Assembly (NCBI GenBank): GCA_902596605.1
Contig: CACJUU010000004.1
Span: 1-64,000, forward strand
Length of the DNA stretch: 64,000 nucleotides
Source of the DNA: an uncultured Alphaproteobacteria bacterium
Lineage (GTDB): Bacteria; Pseudomonadota; Alphaproteobacteria; Rhodobacterales; Rhodobacteraceae
Direction of reading: 5' to 3'
Position numbers and translations under genes: made by a program. The notes under the pieces are model-generated. The model was given only the letters and a program-made list of their open reading frames with translations, was not told the DNA's origin and made no database searches. Below are positions 9,136 through 18,321 of this stretch, piece by piece (within the stretch, counting starts at the first letter, position 1; each line of letters starts with the position of its first letter).

Positions 9136-9902
9136 TGAAAAGTAATACGGCCGATATGGTTTTTGAAGGTCTGCTGAGAATAGCTGATGATAATTTAATA
9201 TTAGGCCACAGAACATCAGAGTGGTGTGGACATGCTCCCACGCTCGAAGAAGATCTTGCACTTCCAAATATCGCTCTAGACTTAATTGGACACGCACAAA
9301 CCTTGTACTGCTTAGCGTGTGAAATAAATTCAAGATATAAAAATGAGGATCAACTAGCGTTCCTGCGACTTGAACATGAATATAAAAATTTATTGCTTGT
9401 TGAGCAGGAAAACGGTGATTTTGGAAATACTGTCTTAAGACTTTTCTATTTTTCAACCTTCATGAAATATTTTTGGGAGAGAGTTAAAATTAACTGCTGC
9501 TTTAAAAAGCTAAAGGAATTCTCGGAGAAGGCATTTTTGGAAACTTCATATCATTCGAGATATGCGTCTCAATGGGTTGTCACTTTAGGCGATGGCACAG
9601 ATGAAAGCAATTTAAAAATGTCTAATGCTATTTCAAACTTAGAACCTTTCTTAGGAGAGCTTTTTAATAATGACGATTTTACTGAAATGTGCTCACAAAA
9701 TGATTTCCTTCCCGAACCAACATCGATATTTGACAGTTGGAAAAATGAAGTTGAGACAATTCTACAAAAAGGGAATTTAAATTTTCCAGACATTATTTTA
9801 AAAAAAAGAGGTGGGCGGAAAGGTGAACACAGTGAGGCATTTGGCTACTTACTTTCAGACTTACAATATATGCAAAGAGCGTATCCAAACTCAAGTTGGT
9901 GA
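9135..9902 (+). CDS. paaC: Phenylacetyl-CoA 1,2-epoxidase subunit C (structural)
   Basis: Non-catalytic partner of PaaA, 255 residues, with the same ferritin-like fold but without the full iron ligand set. Recognised by ILGHRTSEWCGHAPTLEED (about residues 22-40), the family N-terminus, and LGDGTDES and GEHSEAFGYLLSDLQYMQ later. The PaaA-PaaC heterodimer is the core of the enzyme. It overlaps paaB by one base and its stop sits 2 bp before the chosen paaD ATG. Confidence 0.94.
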   Translation: MKSNTADMVFEGLLRIADDNLILGHRTSEWCGHAPTLEEDLALPNIALDLIGHAQTLYCLACEINSRYKNEDQLAFLRLEHEYKNLLLVEQENGDFGNTVLRLFYFSTFMKYFWERVKINCCFKKLKEFSEKAFLETSYHSRYASQWVVTLGDGTDESNLKMSNAISNLEPFLGELFNNDDFTEMCSQNDFLPEPTSIFDSWKNEVETILQKGNLNFPDIILKKRGGRKGEHSEAFGYLLSDLQYMQRAYPNSSW

Positions 9903-9904
9903 AC

Positions 9905-10387
9905 ATGGAAAAAGGCACTGAAAAAGCATGGGATGTCTTAAAAGACTTGACCGATCCTGAATTGCCCTTCCTAACATTAGACGATTTGGGAGTAATCAGA
10001 GAAATCAAGCGCAACGATAAAAACCACGTGGTTACTATTGCTCCAACCTACATTGGATGCCCAGCTATTTCAGTCATTGAGGAAAAAATTGCAAGTGAAT
10101 TAAAAAAGATAGGTATATCGCCCATAATTGAAAAGTCATTTTCGCCACCATGGAGCTCAGATTGGATTTCTGAAAATGGGAGGAAAAAAATGGAGGAGTT
10201 TGGAATCTCACCCCCACATCCTAGGAAGACAGAGACTATTGGTGATTCCTTATTAAAAGAAGTCAAGTGTCCACAATGTACATCTTATAGAACCGAAAAG
10301 GTATCTGAATTTGGCTCAACAGCATGCAAGTCACTATATAGATGTTTAGATTGCAAAGAACCCTTTGATCATTTTAAGTGTGTTTAA
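9905..10387 (+). CDS. paaD: Phenylacetate pathway Fe-S/diiron maturation protein
   Basis: A 160-residue SUF-associated DUF59-type protein required in known systems for assembly of the PaaABCE metal centres. The N-terminal DUF59 domain has DPELPFLTLDDLGV (near residue 16) and the C(PAIS) region near residue 55. The C-terminus carries four cysteines in a CPQC...CLDC arrangement, likely a zinc ribbon. I chose ATG 9905; GTG 9899 and TTG 9896 are also in frame but overlap the paaC end. It abuts paaE directly. Confidence 0.92.
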   Translation: MEKGTEKAWDVLKDLTDPELPFLTLDDLGVIREIKRNDKNHVVTIAPTYIGCPAISVIEEKIASELKKIGISPIIEKSFSPPWSSDWISENGRKKMEEFGISPPHPRKTETIGDSLLKEVKCPQCTSYRTEKVSEFGSTACKSLYRCLDCKEPFDHFKCV

Positions 10388-11452
10388 ATGGTCAAACAAA
10401 CATTTTACGATCTTAAAATAGAGTCAATTAAGAAAGAGACAGCGGGCAGCAGTAGAATAAAATTCAGTCTACCCAACTCTCTGCACGAGAAATTTAATCA
10501 TAAACCTGGCCAATATATCAGTGTCAGATTCAATATGAAAGAAGACGACCACACTAGAACCTATTCCATCAGTTCTGAACCCAATAAAAACTTTATTGAG
10601 ATAGGCGTCAAACATATAAAAAATGGTATGTTTTCAGAATTTCTTAAAACAAAAAAAATAGAGGATGTAGTCCAAATATCTAACCCAGATGGTAGTTTTG
10701 TTGTTAATAGCGAAAACGCAAATCATCTCCTACTTATAGCGGCTGGGTCAGGGATTACTCCAATTATGTCTATTTTAAAGTCTACACTAAGAAGAAATAA
10801 TAAATCGAGAATAACACTTTTATTCTCAAATAAAACGTACGCCGATATGATGTACAAAACAGAAATACAGGATTTAAAAGATAAGTATCTTGATAGGTTA
10901 TTAGTTTTTAACTTTTTTTCAAGAGAGATCCAGAGCACAGAATTTCTGAATGGACGAATAACGCAAGATAAAATAGCGTATTTAAGCGACGCAAATCTTA
11001 TTGATCTGGAAGATTTAGACCAATGTTTTATTTGTGGACCATTAGATATGACTAAATCCTTGCAATCATATTTAAAAGACAAGGGAGTGGCAGAAAAAAA
11101 AATTACGACTGAATTATTTTTTGTGGCTACGGATAAAAATATAGAAGATATTTCCCAAAATTTAGATACTGGGGAGAGTAAAATAGAGCTCCTAATAGAC
11201 GGAAGTAAAAAATCTTTTCTTATGAGCAAGAATGACGATTTTATAGATAAAGCTAACCAAAATGGAATTAATGTGCCTTATTCTTGTAAAAACGGCATGT
11301 GCGCAACTTGTAGATGCAAAGTAAGTTCTGGTGAAGCAAGAATGAAAAAGAACTACTCTTTAGAAGAATGGGAAATAAAAAAAGGATTTGTGTTGTCGTG
11401 CCAATTAGAACCAATAGACAAAGAAATATCTCTTGATTTTGATATCATATAA
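10388..11452 (+). CDS. paaE: Phenylacetyl-CoA epoxidase reductase
   Basis: Reductase feeding electrons from NADPH to PaaA. 354 residues: ferredoxin-reductase FAD domain with RTYSISS near residue 59, NAD(P) domain with AAGSGITPIMSILK near residue 117, and a C-terminal plant-type 2Fe-2S domain with C300, C305, C308 and C338 as ligands. It is the last gene of the paa operon; its ATG follows the paaD stop with no gap. The next gene begins about 100 bp on. Confidence 0.94.
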   Translation: MVKQTFYDLKIESIKKETAGSSRIKFSLPNSLHEKFNHKPGQYISVRFNMKEDDHTRTYSISSEPNKNFIEIGVKHIKNGMFSEFLKTKKIEDVVQISNPDGSFVVNSENANHLLLIAAGSGITPIMSILKSTLRRNNKSRITLLFSNKTYADMMYKTEIQDLKDKYLDRLLVFNFFSREIQSTEFLNGRITQDKIAYLSDANLIDLEDLDQCFICGPLDMTKSLQSYLKDKGVAEKKITTELFFVATDKNIEDISQNLDTGESKIELLIDGSKKSFLMSKNDDFIDKANQNGINVPYSCKNGMCATCRCKVSSGEARMKKNYSLEEWEIKKGFVLSCQLEPIDKEISLDFDII

Positions 11453-11465
11453 ATGACAAATTAAA

Positions 11466-11548
11466 CCCCCTAATCATTACTTAAATTTATTTTCTCAATC
11501 ACTTGCTTTTTATAAGATATCCTTGTTAATATTTTATTTACTAGGGGG
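11466..11548 (+). promoter_or_regulatory. Possible ribosome-site-sequestering leader pairing
   Basis: CCCCCTA (11466-11472) is the exact complement of TAGGGGG (11542-11548), which contains the unusually strong ribosome binding site of the flavoprotein gene starting at 11554. If a transcript includes both parts, for example by read-through from paaE, the site could be masked; a promoter between them would avoid this. The pairing is seen in sequence; the regulatory role is my inference. Confidence 0.3.
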
Positions 11549-11553
11549 ATATA

Positions 11554-14004
11554 ATGAACGGATTACCTTCACAAGCAAGAGTGGTTATAATAGGTGGTGG
11601 CGTTGTAGGGGTATCTTGTGCCTATCATTTAGCAAAAGCTGGTTGGACCGATTGTGTTTTGCTTGAGAAAAATGAGCTTACAGCTGGCTCAACCTGGCAT
11701 GCAGCCGGCAATGTTCCCACATTTTCCACCAGCTGGTCCATTATGAATATGCAACGATATTCTACAGAATTATACAGTAACCTTGGTGACGAAGTTGATT
11801 ATCCAATGAATTATAATGTCACAGGGTCGATAAGATTAGGGCATAGCAAAGAGAGAATACAGGAATTTCAAAGAGCCAAAGGAATGGGGCTCTATCAAGG
11901 AATGAACATAGAAATTTTGGATAATAACGAAATCAAGAAGTTGTATCCTTTTATAGAAACACATGAAATACAAGGTGCTCTATATGATCCTGCAGATGGC
12001 GATATTGATCCTGCCCAGTTGACGCAAGCCTTAGCAAAAGGAGCAAGACAGCTTGGTGTTAAAATTGTTCGGTTTTGCTCAGCTGAAGGTATTAAAAAAG
12101 AAAATGATATGTGGGAAATAATCACTGAGAAAGGCTCCATCTCAGCAGAAATAATAGTGAACGCTGCTGGATATTATGCCCAGAGAGTTAGTGAATGGTT
12201 CATCCCTTTCGGTGGCCGAAAAATTCCCATGGTTTCGATGAGTCACCAATATGTAGTTTCTGAACAAGTAGAAGAACTCGAGAAATGGACGGCAAATACT
12301 GGTCACAAACTGCCTTTATTACGAGACGTAGATTCCTCTTACTATTTAAGACAGGAAAAAAATGGTTTTAATCTTGGACCTTACGAAAGAAATTGTCGAG
12401 CCCATTGGTGTACAAAAGATGACCCTCTTCCCGACGACTTCAGCTTTCAGCTATACCCAGATGACCTCGAGAGATTGGAATGGTATGTAGAAGACGCGAT
12501 GAAAAGAGTCCCTCTTCTTGCTAAAGCGGGGGTATCGAAAGTAATAAATGGACCAATTCCGTATACTCCAGATGGGAATCCACTTATAGGCCCTATGCCA
12601 GGCGTGAGAAATGCATTCGAAGCCTGTGTGTTTACTTTTGGCATTGCCCAAGGTGGAGGAGCGGGCAAGGTCTTGGCAGAATGGATTACAGAGGGAACAA
12701 CTGAATGGGATATGTGGTCCTGTGACCCCAGACGTTTTACCGATTTTACTGACCAAGAGTATTGTATTGAAAAAGGCAAGGAAATTTATGGTCATGAGTA
12801 TGGGATGCATTTTCCTCATATGCGATGGCCCGCGGCTCCTGATAGACGTTTGTCTCCAATTCATGCAAAAATTCTGGCGTTAGGCGGTCAGATGGGTTGC
12901 TATAATGGATGGGAAAGAGCCAATTGGTTCGCAAAAGAAGGTGATGATACTTCTATAGCATCGGCTCAAACATGGGAAAGAAATGGCCCATGGGAAAAAA
13001 GGGTAAAAGAAGAATGCGAAGCGGTAAGAGATGGCGTAGGGGTTTTAGATCTACCTGGATTTTCTCGCTTTGAATTAAAAGGAAAAGATTGTCAAGATTT
13101 ATTAAGTAGGCTGATTGTAGGCAATCTACCGTCAACAGGCAGGATTAGCCTTTCCTACTTTAGTGATCACAGAGGAAGAATACTCACGGAAATGTCTATC
13201 ATGAAACATTCTAATCAGCATTTTACTTTAATAAGTGCTGCAGCTGCGCAATGGCATGACTATGAATTATTACTGAGGTCGATAGACCCAAATAGTGACA
13301 TTACCCTTGAAGATAAAAGCCAGGAAGTTGGAACTCTAATTGTGACAGGACCCAAAAGTCGAGATTTATTTAATAAGATTGTAGATGCTGATCTTTATCT
13401 TCCTTGGTTGTCACACCAAAAAGCTTTCATAAATAAAATGCCAGTAGTTATGGCTAGGGTATCATTCGCTGGGGAACTAGGGTGGGAAGTTCACGTTCAG
13501 AACAAGTATCTAAATTCTATTTATGATCAAATACTGTCTCTAGGCGCTAAGCCTTTTGGGATGTTTGCATTGAATTCACTTAGAATAGAAAAGGGGTATA
13601 GAGCTTGGAAGGGAGACCTATCCAGTGATTACTCAATCCTTGAAGGAGGGCTAGAAAGATTTGTAAAGTTTGACAAAGATATTGATTTTATTGGCAAGCC
13701 AGCACTGCTTAAGGAAAAGCAAGAAGGTAGCAAAAAAAGCTTTGTAACTTTAAAGGTAAAAGCGAACGGTTTTGATGCTCCTTACATGTCCACCCTTTGG
13801 CATGACGACAAAATTGTTGGGGAAACCACTTCCGGCGCATGGGGATACAGGGTAGACCATTCTATAGCCTTAGGTATGCTTCGCACAGATCTTTGTGATC
13901 CAGGAACTCAGATTGAAGTGGAGATCTATGGGGAAAGATTTGATGCAACCGTTCAGGACAACAAACCTCTCTGGGATCCTGATAATAAAAGACTTAGACA
14001 ATGA
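11554..14004 (+). CDS. Dimethylglycine/sarcosine dehydrogenase-like flavoprotein, GcvT-fused (copy 1)
   Basis: An 816-residue oxidative N-demethylase of the DMGDH/SARDH family. The N-terminal half is a DAO domain with the FAD loop IGGGVVG (residues 13-19) and TWHAAG (residues 47-52), whose His49 corresponds to the histidine that covalently binds FAD in mammalian DMGDH. The C-terminal half (from about residue 440) is a GcvT-like folate domain that passes the released methylene group to tetrahydrofolate. AGGGGG lies 6 bp before ATG 11554. It overlaps the next, paralogous gene by 4 bp. The true substrate is open; known members act on dimethylglycine, sarcosine and related N-methyl amines. Confidence 0.85.
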   Translation: MNGLPSQARVVIIGGGVVGVSCAYHLAKAGWTDCVLLEKNELTAGSTWHAAGNVPTFSTSWSIMNMQRYSTELYSNLGDEVDYPMNYNVTGSIRLGHSKERIQEFQRAKGMGLYQGMNIEILDNNEIKKLYPFIETHEIQGALYDPADGDIDPAQLTQALAKGARQLGVKIVRFCSAEGIKKENDMWEIITEKGSISAEIIVNAAGYYAQRVSEWFIPFGGRKIPMVSMSHQYVVSEQVEELEKWTANTGHKLPLLRDVDSSYYLRQEKNGFNLGPYERNCRAHWCTKDDPLPDDFSFQLYPDDLERLEWYVEDAMKRVPLLAKAGVSKVINGPIPYTPDGNPLIGPMPGVRNAFEACVFTFGIAQGGGAGKVLAEWITEGTTEWDMWSCDPRRFTDFTDQEYCIEKGKEIYGHEYGMHFPHMRWPAAPDRRLSPIHAKILALGGQMGCYNGWERANWFAKEGDDTSIASAQTWERNGPWEKRVKEECEAVRDGVGVLDLPGFSRFELKGKDCQDLLSRLIVGNLPSTGRISLSYFSDHRGRILTEMSIMKHSNQHFTLISAAAAQWHDYELLLRSIDPNSDITLEDKSQEVGTLIVTGPKSRDLFNKIVDADLYLPWLSHQKAFINKMPVVMARVSFAGELGWEVHVQNKYLNSIYDQILSLGAKPFGMFALNSLRIEKGYRAWKGDLSSDYSILEGGLERFVKFDKDIDFIGKPALLKEKQEGSKKSFVTLKVKANGFDAPYMSTLWHDDKIVGETTSGAWGYRVDHSIALGMLRTDLCDPGTQIEVEIYGERFDATVQDNKPLWDPDNKRLRQ

Positions 14005-16442
14005 ACATACCAGCAGAGGCAAGAATTGTCATTATTGGTGGCGGTATATCAGGGTGCTCACTTGCCTATCACCTTGCAAAAATAGGTTGGAAAGACATCA
14101 TTCTTTTGGAAAGAAAAAAACTGACCTCTGGAACCACATGGCATGCAGCAGGGCTTATAGGGCAACTAAGACCAAACTTAAATATGACACGTTTGGCAAA
14201 ATATTCAGCAGATCTTTATGTGAACCTGGAAAAAGAAACAGGCATTTCTACTGGTGTAAAACAAAATGGATCTTTAACGGTGGCGCTTACAGAGCACCGT
14301 CACGAAGAAATTCTGAGACAAGCCTCAATGGCCAAGGCGTTTGATGTAGAAGTCAATGAGATTTCCATCTCTGAGTTGAAATCGTTTCATCCATTTTTAA
14401 ATGTTGATGGTGTCAAGGGCGCCGTCCATCTTCCACTAGATGGTCAAGGTGATCCTGCTAATATCGCCATGGCGTTAGCAAAAGGGGCGCGAGATTTAGG
14501 AGTAAAAATTTTTGAGGATACAAAAGTAACTGGATTAAACACTCATAATAATTCTGTTAGTGGTGTTCACTGGGAGAATGAAAATGGTAAAGGGCTTATC
14601 AAAACAGAAAATGCTGCAAATTGTGCGGGCATGTGGGCGAGAGATTTTGCTGAAAGCCATGATGTTACGGTTCCGCTTCATGCCTGTGAACATTTTTACA
14701 TTGTTACAGAGCCAGTAAAAAATCTAAGTACGTTACCCGTTTTAAGAATGCCTGATGAACAAACCTATTATAAGGAGGATGCGGGTAAATTTTTAGTTGG
14801 CGCCTTCGAACTGCAAGCAAAACCATGGGGAATGAATGGAATTGATGAAAATTTCTGCTTCGACCAACTTCCAGAAGATTTAGACCATTTTGAACCTATA
14901 TTGGAAAAGGCAATAAAACGAATACCCATATTAGAAAAATACGGCATTCAAACATTTTTCAACGGGCCAGAGAGTTTTACACCAGATGACAAGTATTATT
15001 TAGGGGAAGCTCCTGAACTTAAAGGATTTTGGGTTGCAGCAGGATATAATTCAATTGGCATAGTCTCTTCCGGTGGTGCAGGAATGGCCTTAGCGCAGTG
15101 GATTGACCAAGGCTCCCCACCGTTTGACCTGTGGGACGTGGATATAAGAAGGGCCCAGCCCTTTCAGAGAAATCGCCTTTATTTGAAAGATCGGGTAAAG
15201 GAGTCATTAGGATTATTATATGCAGATCATTTTCCTTATAGACAGGTTGAAACATCCCGAGGGGTCAGAAGATCTCCATTACATGAACATCTAAAAAAGG
15301 AAAATGCCATATTCGGCGAACTTGCAGGATGGGAAAGAGCCAACTGGTTTGCAATTGGAAAACAGGAAAAAAAATATATCTATGATTGGAAGAAACAAAA
15401 CTGGTTTGAAAACCATAGGCTAGAGCATTTAGCGATTAGAAATAATGTTGGGCTGATTGATATGAGTAGTTTTGGAAAAATAAGGATTGAAGGGGCGGAT
15501 GCCCTGTTGTTTTGCCAAAAGATTTGCGGAAATAACGTCGACGTAGATATTGGGAAAATAGTATATACCCAAATGCTAAACTCAAGTGGTGGTATTGAAA
15601 GTGACCTTACTGTGACTCGTTTAAAGCATAATTGTTTTTTATTTGTTGTGCCTGCTGCTACTCTCGTTCGAGATTTAAGTTGGCTAAACCGCCATAGAGA
15701 AAACTTTAATGTCGTAGTGACTGATGTTACTTCATCAGAAGCTGTTTTGGTATTGATGGGACCAAATTCAAGAAAGCTATTATCAGAAATATCACCGAAT
15801 AAATTTGATAACAATAATCATTCATTTGGCTCAGCTAAAGAGATCGAAATAGGGTATGGATTGGCTAGAGCGCATCGAATTAGCTACGTTGGAGAATTGG
15901 GTTGGGAATTGTATGTAAGCTCAGATCAGGCTTGTCACGTTTTCGAAGTGATCCGAGAGGTAGGAAAAAAATATGACCTTAGGCTATGTGGCCTCCATAG
16001 TTTAGATAGCTGCAGAATTGAGAAGGCTTACCGCCATTTCGGCCATGATATTACCGATGAAGATCATGTATTGGAAGCTGGGCTTGGTTTCGCAGTACAA
16101 ACTAACAAGGACGATTTTATTGGTAAAGAAGCAGTTATAAGAAAAAACAACCAGGGTCTCGAAAAATATCTCTACCAATTTCAACTTGAAGATCCAGAGT
16201 TGCTACTGTTCCATAATGAGCCGATTTATCGGGATGGTGAGCTTGTTTCATACCTAACTTCAGGTAACTACGGTCATTTTTTAGGATCAGCTATTGGCAT
16301 GGGCTATATTCCACTAAAGGAAGAGACCATAAAATCAGTCGAGAACTCAGACTTTCATATTGAAATAGCAGGAACGATGGCCAAGGCAAAAATATCATCT
16401 AAACCATTGTATGACCCAATCTCTGAGAAGATTAGAATGTAA
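14001..16442 (+). CDS. Dimethylglycine/sarcosine dehydrogenase-like flavoprotein, GcvT-fused (copy 2)
   Basis: Second paralogue, 813 residues, same DAO plus GcvT order. FAD loop IGGGISG (residues 12-18) and TWHAAGLIGQLR (residues 46-57) with His48 as the likely flavin-linked residue; the GcvT part starts near residue 440. It begins within the stop of copy 1 (ATGA), so they are translationally coupled. The two differ around the substrate-side segment after TWHAAG (NVPTFSTSW in copy 1, LIGQLRPNL here), which suggests different N-methyl substrates or sequential demethylation steps. The neighbouring MttB-family gene supports methylamine/betaine use. Confidence 0.85.
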   Translation: MNIPAEARIVIIGGGISGCSLAYHLAKIGWKDIILLERKKLTSGTTWHAAGLIGQLRPNLNMTRLAKYSADLYVNLEKETGISTGVKQNGSLTVALTEHRHEEILRQASMAKAFDVEVNEISISELKSFHPFLNVDGVKGAVHLPLDGQGDPANIAMALAKGARDLGVKIFEDTKVTGLNTHNNSVSGVHWENENGKGLIKTENAANCAGMWARDFAESHDVTVPLHACEHFYIVTEPVKNLSTLPVLRMPDEQTYYKEDAGKFLVGAFELQAKPWGMNGIDENFCFDQLPEDLDHFEPILEKAIKRIPILEKYGIQTFFNGPESFTPDDKYYLGEAPELKGFWVAAGYNSIGIVSSGGAGMALAQWIDQGSPPFDLWDVDIRRAQPFQRNRLYLKDRVKESLGLLYADHFPYRQVETSRGVRRSPLHEHLKKENAIFGELAGWERANWFAIGKQEKKYIYDWKKQNWFENHRLEHLAIRNNVGLIDMSSFGKIRIEGADALLFCQKICGNNVDVDIGKIVYTQMLNSSGGIESDLTVTRLKHNCFLFVVPAATLVRDLSWLNRHRENFNVVVTDVTSSEAVLVLMGPNSRKLLSEISPNKFDNNNHSFGSAKEIEIGYGLARAHRISYVGELGWELYVSSDQACHVFEVIREVGKKYDLRLCGLHSLDSCRIEKAYRHFGHDITDEDHVLEAGLGFAVQTNKDDFIGKEAVIRKNNQGLEKYLYQFQLEDPELLLFHNEPIYRDGELVSYLTSGNYGHFLGSAIGMGYIPLKEETIKSVENSDFHIEIAGTMAKAKISSKPLYDPISEKIRM

Positions 16443-16471
16443 CTTTTTTGGCATTTTTCTGGGAGGCAGAA

Positions 16472-17998
16472 ATGAAGAGACCTGAACGAAGAGGTAGAGA
16501 CTCAAAAATAGCGCTAAGAGCGGCTCCCATATCTGAAGAAATAAATCCAATAAAGCCAGGACTGATTGGTGGCAGTTACAAGCCTTTAAGTGACTCAGAT
16601 ATAAAGAAATTATACAACTTAGCTCTTGATGCATTATCCGAAATCGGAATTGGCCTGGCGCCAAAGAGCGGAATAAATTGTATGACAAAAGCCGGTGCAG
16701 TACTAGGAGACGATGGAAGACTTAGGTTTTCTAAATCTCTTGTTGAAGACATGATTGCTTTGTCCTCTAAAGACTTGAAGCTATTTGGACGAGAGGAAAA
16801 ATTCGATATGCACTTGTCTAGGAAAAAAGTTTTTTTTGGAACTGCAGGAGCAGCTGTTCATGTGGTCGATGTGGAAAAGAAAGAATACAGAGATTCAACA
16901 GTTCAAGACTTATATCACGCAGCTCAGATAACTCAGGAATTAGATAACATACATTTTTTCCAACGGGTGATGGTAGCAAGAGATATCACCGACAACTATG
17001 AAATGGATCTCAACACGCTTTACGCTTGTTGCGGAGGCACTACAAAGCATATTGGAACTAGTTTTTCTGAACCTCACCATGTTAAGGGCTGTATGGATTT
17101 GCTACACATGATAGCTGGTGGAGAAAGGCAATGGCGGGCAAGGCCTTTTGTTTCAAATTCAAACTGCTTTGTGGTTCCCCCAATGAAATTTGCAACGGAG
17201 AGTTGTGAAACAATGGAAAAATGTATTGAAGGCGGGATGCCTATTCTTTTACTTTCCGCTGGCCAAGCTGGGGCAACGGCACCAGCACCTATTGCTCTAG
17301 CAATTGTTCAAGCAGTTGCAGAATGTTTAGCTGGAATTGTTTACGTAAATTCAGTGAAGCCTGGACACCCCTGCATTTTCGGGACTTGGCCCTTTGTTTC
17401 CGATTTGCGAACAGGTGCAATGTCAGGAGGGTCGGGTGAACAAGCTCTTTTAACAGCTGGCTGTGCTCAAATGCATCATTTTCTTGGCTTGCCTGGAGGT
17501 GCCGCCTCTGGAATAGCAGACTCCAAGTTACCAGATATGCAGGCTGGTTGGGAGCAAGGTATTTCTAACACTCTTGCTGGTCTTGCAGGCTTAAATCTTT
17601 GTTATGAGTCTGTAGGAATGCATGCTTCCCTTTTAGGGTTTTCATTAGAGTCATTGATACTGGGCAACGATATACTTGGACAGGTACAAAGATGCATCAA
17701 GGGAATCGATGTTAACGATGATATCGTAAATATTGATGTTATAAGGTCAGTTTGTATTGATGGACCAGAGCATTATTTGGGGCATCAACAAACATTAGAC
17801 CTAATGCAAAAAGAATATATTTATCCTGATCTTGCAGATAGAACGAGTCCTAAGGAATGGCAAGAAAACAATAAACCGGATATAATGAAAAAAACTATAG
17901 AACGAAAAAAAGAAATTCTCACCAGAAGAAATAATATACCTCTTTTTGATAAGGAAATTGAGAGGAGAATAAGAGAAAAATTTAAAATTTATGTATAA
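16472..17998 (+). CDS. MttB-family (COG5598) methyltransferase, non-pyrrolysine
   Basis: A 508-residue homologue of trimethylamine methyltransferase. The reading frame has no internal amber codon, so it belongs to the non-pyrrolysine branch, one member of which is a glycine betaine:corrinoid methyltransferase. Family-like segments include CCGGTTKHIGTSF and GQAGATAPAP in the TIM-barrel. ATG 16472 has GGGAGG 5 bp upstream; the longer in-frame TTG at 16448 has no comparable site. It follows the two DMGDH-like genes by 29 bp. No corrinoid protein gene (MttC/MtgC) is in the window, so either it is elsewhere or the acceptor differs. Substrate unknown; a quaternary amine is the best guess. Confidence 0.8.
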   Translation: MKRPERRGRDSKIALRAAPISEEINPIKPGLIGGSYKPLSDSDIKKLYNLALDALSEIGIGLAPKSGINCMTKAGAVLGDDGRLRFSKSLVEDMIALSSKDLKLFGREEKFDMHLSRKKVFFGTAGAAVHVVDVEKKEYRDSTVQDLYHAAQITQELDNIHFFQRVMVARDITDNYEMDLNTLYACCGGTTKHIGTSFSEPHHVKGCMDLLHMIAGGERQWRARPFVSNSNCFVVPPMKFATESCETMEKCIEGGMPILLLSAGQAGATAPAPIALAIVQAVAECLAGIVYVNSVKPGHPCIFGTWPFVSDLRTGAMSGGSGEQALLTAGCAQMHHFLGLPGGAASGIADSKLPDMQAGWEQGISNTLAGLAGLNLCYESVGMHASLLGFSLESLILGNDILGQVQRCIKGIDVNDDIVNIDVIRSVCIDGPEHYLGHQQTLDLMQKEYIYPDLADRTSPKEWQENNKPDIMKKTIERKKEILTRRNNIPLFDKEIERRIREKFKIYV

Positions 17999-18290
17999 AA
18001 ACCTCTTTATTACCTTTCTTCTTACTTTTCTAATTTCTTGTTCTTCAAATCTTAACCGTGAGATCATAAGACTTGACCCAACTAACGAAAATTATCACAC
18101 GCCAGGATGTAGAGAAATTAGGAAAAAAATACTGGATCAAAAAAGTGATCCCAGTGAAAGTGTCGCACGTGGCGCTTTGTCGACCTATTTTTTAGGGCCA
18201 ATAAGTCTACCTGCTTTGGGTTTTTTGGAAATAAATTCAGAGGAATATAAGAAGAGTTTGATAGCTGAACTTAAAAGAAACTGTTATTAA
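17991..18290 (+). CDS. Small putative lipoprotein
   Basis: A 99-residue protein with a lipoprotein signal: MYKNLF, a hydrophobic run, then lipobox LISC (Cys17). The mature part carries two further cysteines (GCREI and the C-terminal NCY) that could form a disulfide, and a short hydrophobic stretch near LGPISLPALGFL. The ATG overlaps the MttB-family stop by 8 bp, so it is probably translated with it. No function recognised. Confidence 0.7.
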   Translation: MYKNLFITFLLTFLISCSSNLNREIIRLDPTNENYHTPGCREIRKKILDQKSDPSESVARGALSTYFLGPISLPALGFLEINSEEYKKSLIAELKRNCY

Positions 18291-18321
18291 TAGAGTGTTA
18301 ATTTAAAAAAGGGAATAAGGT

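Noticed and set aside
16472-17998. Pyrrolysine-type MttB
   Set aside because: The frame has no in-frame TAG; it is the non-pyrrolysine branch.
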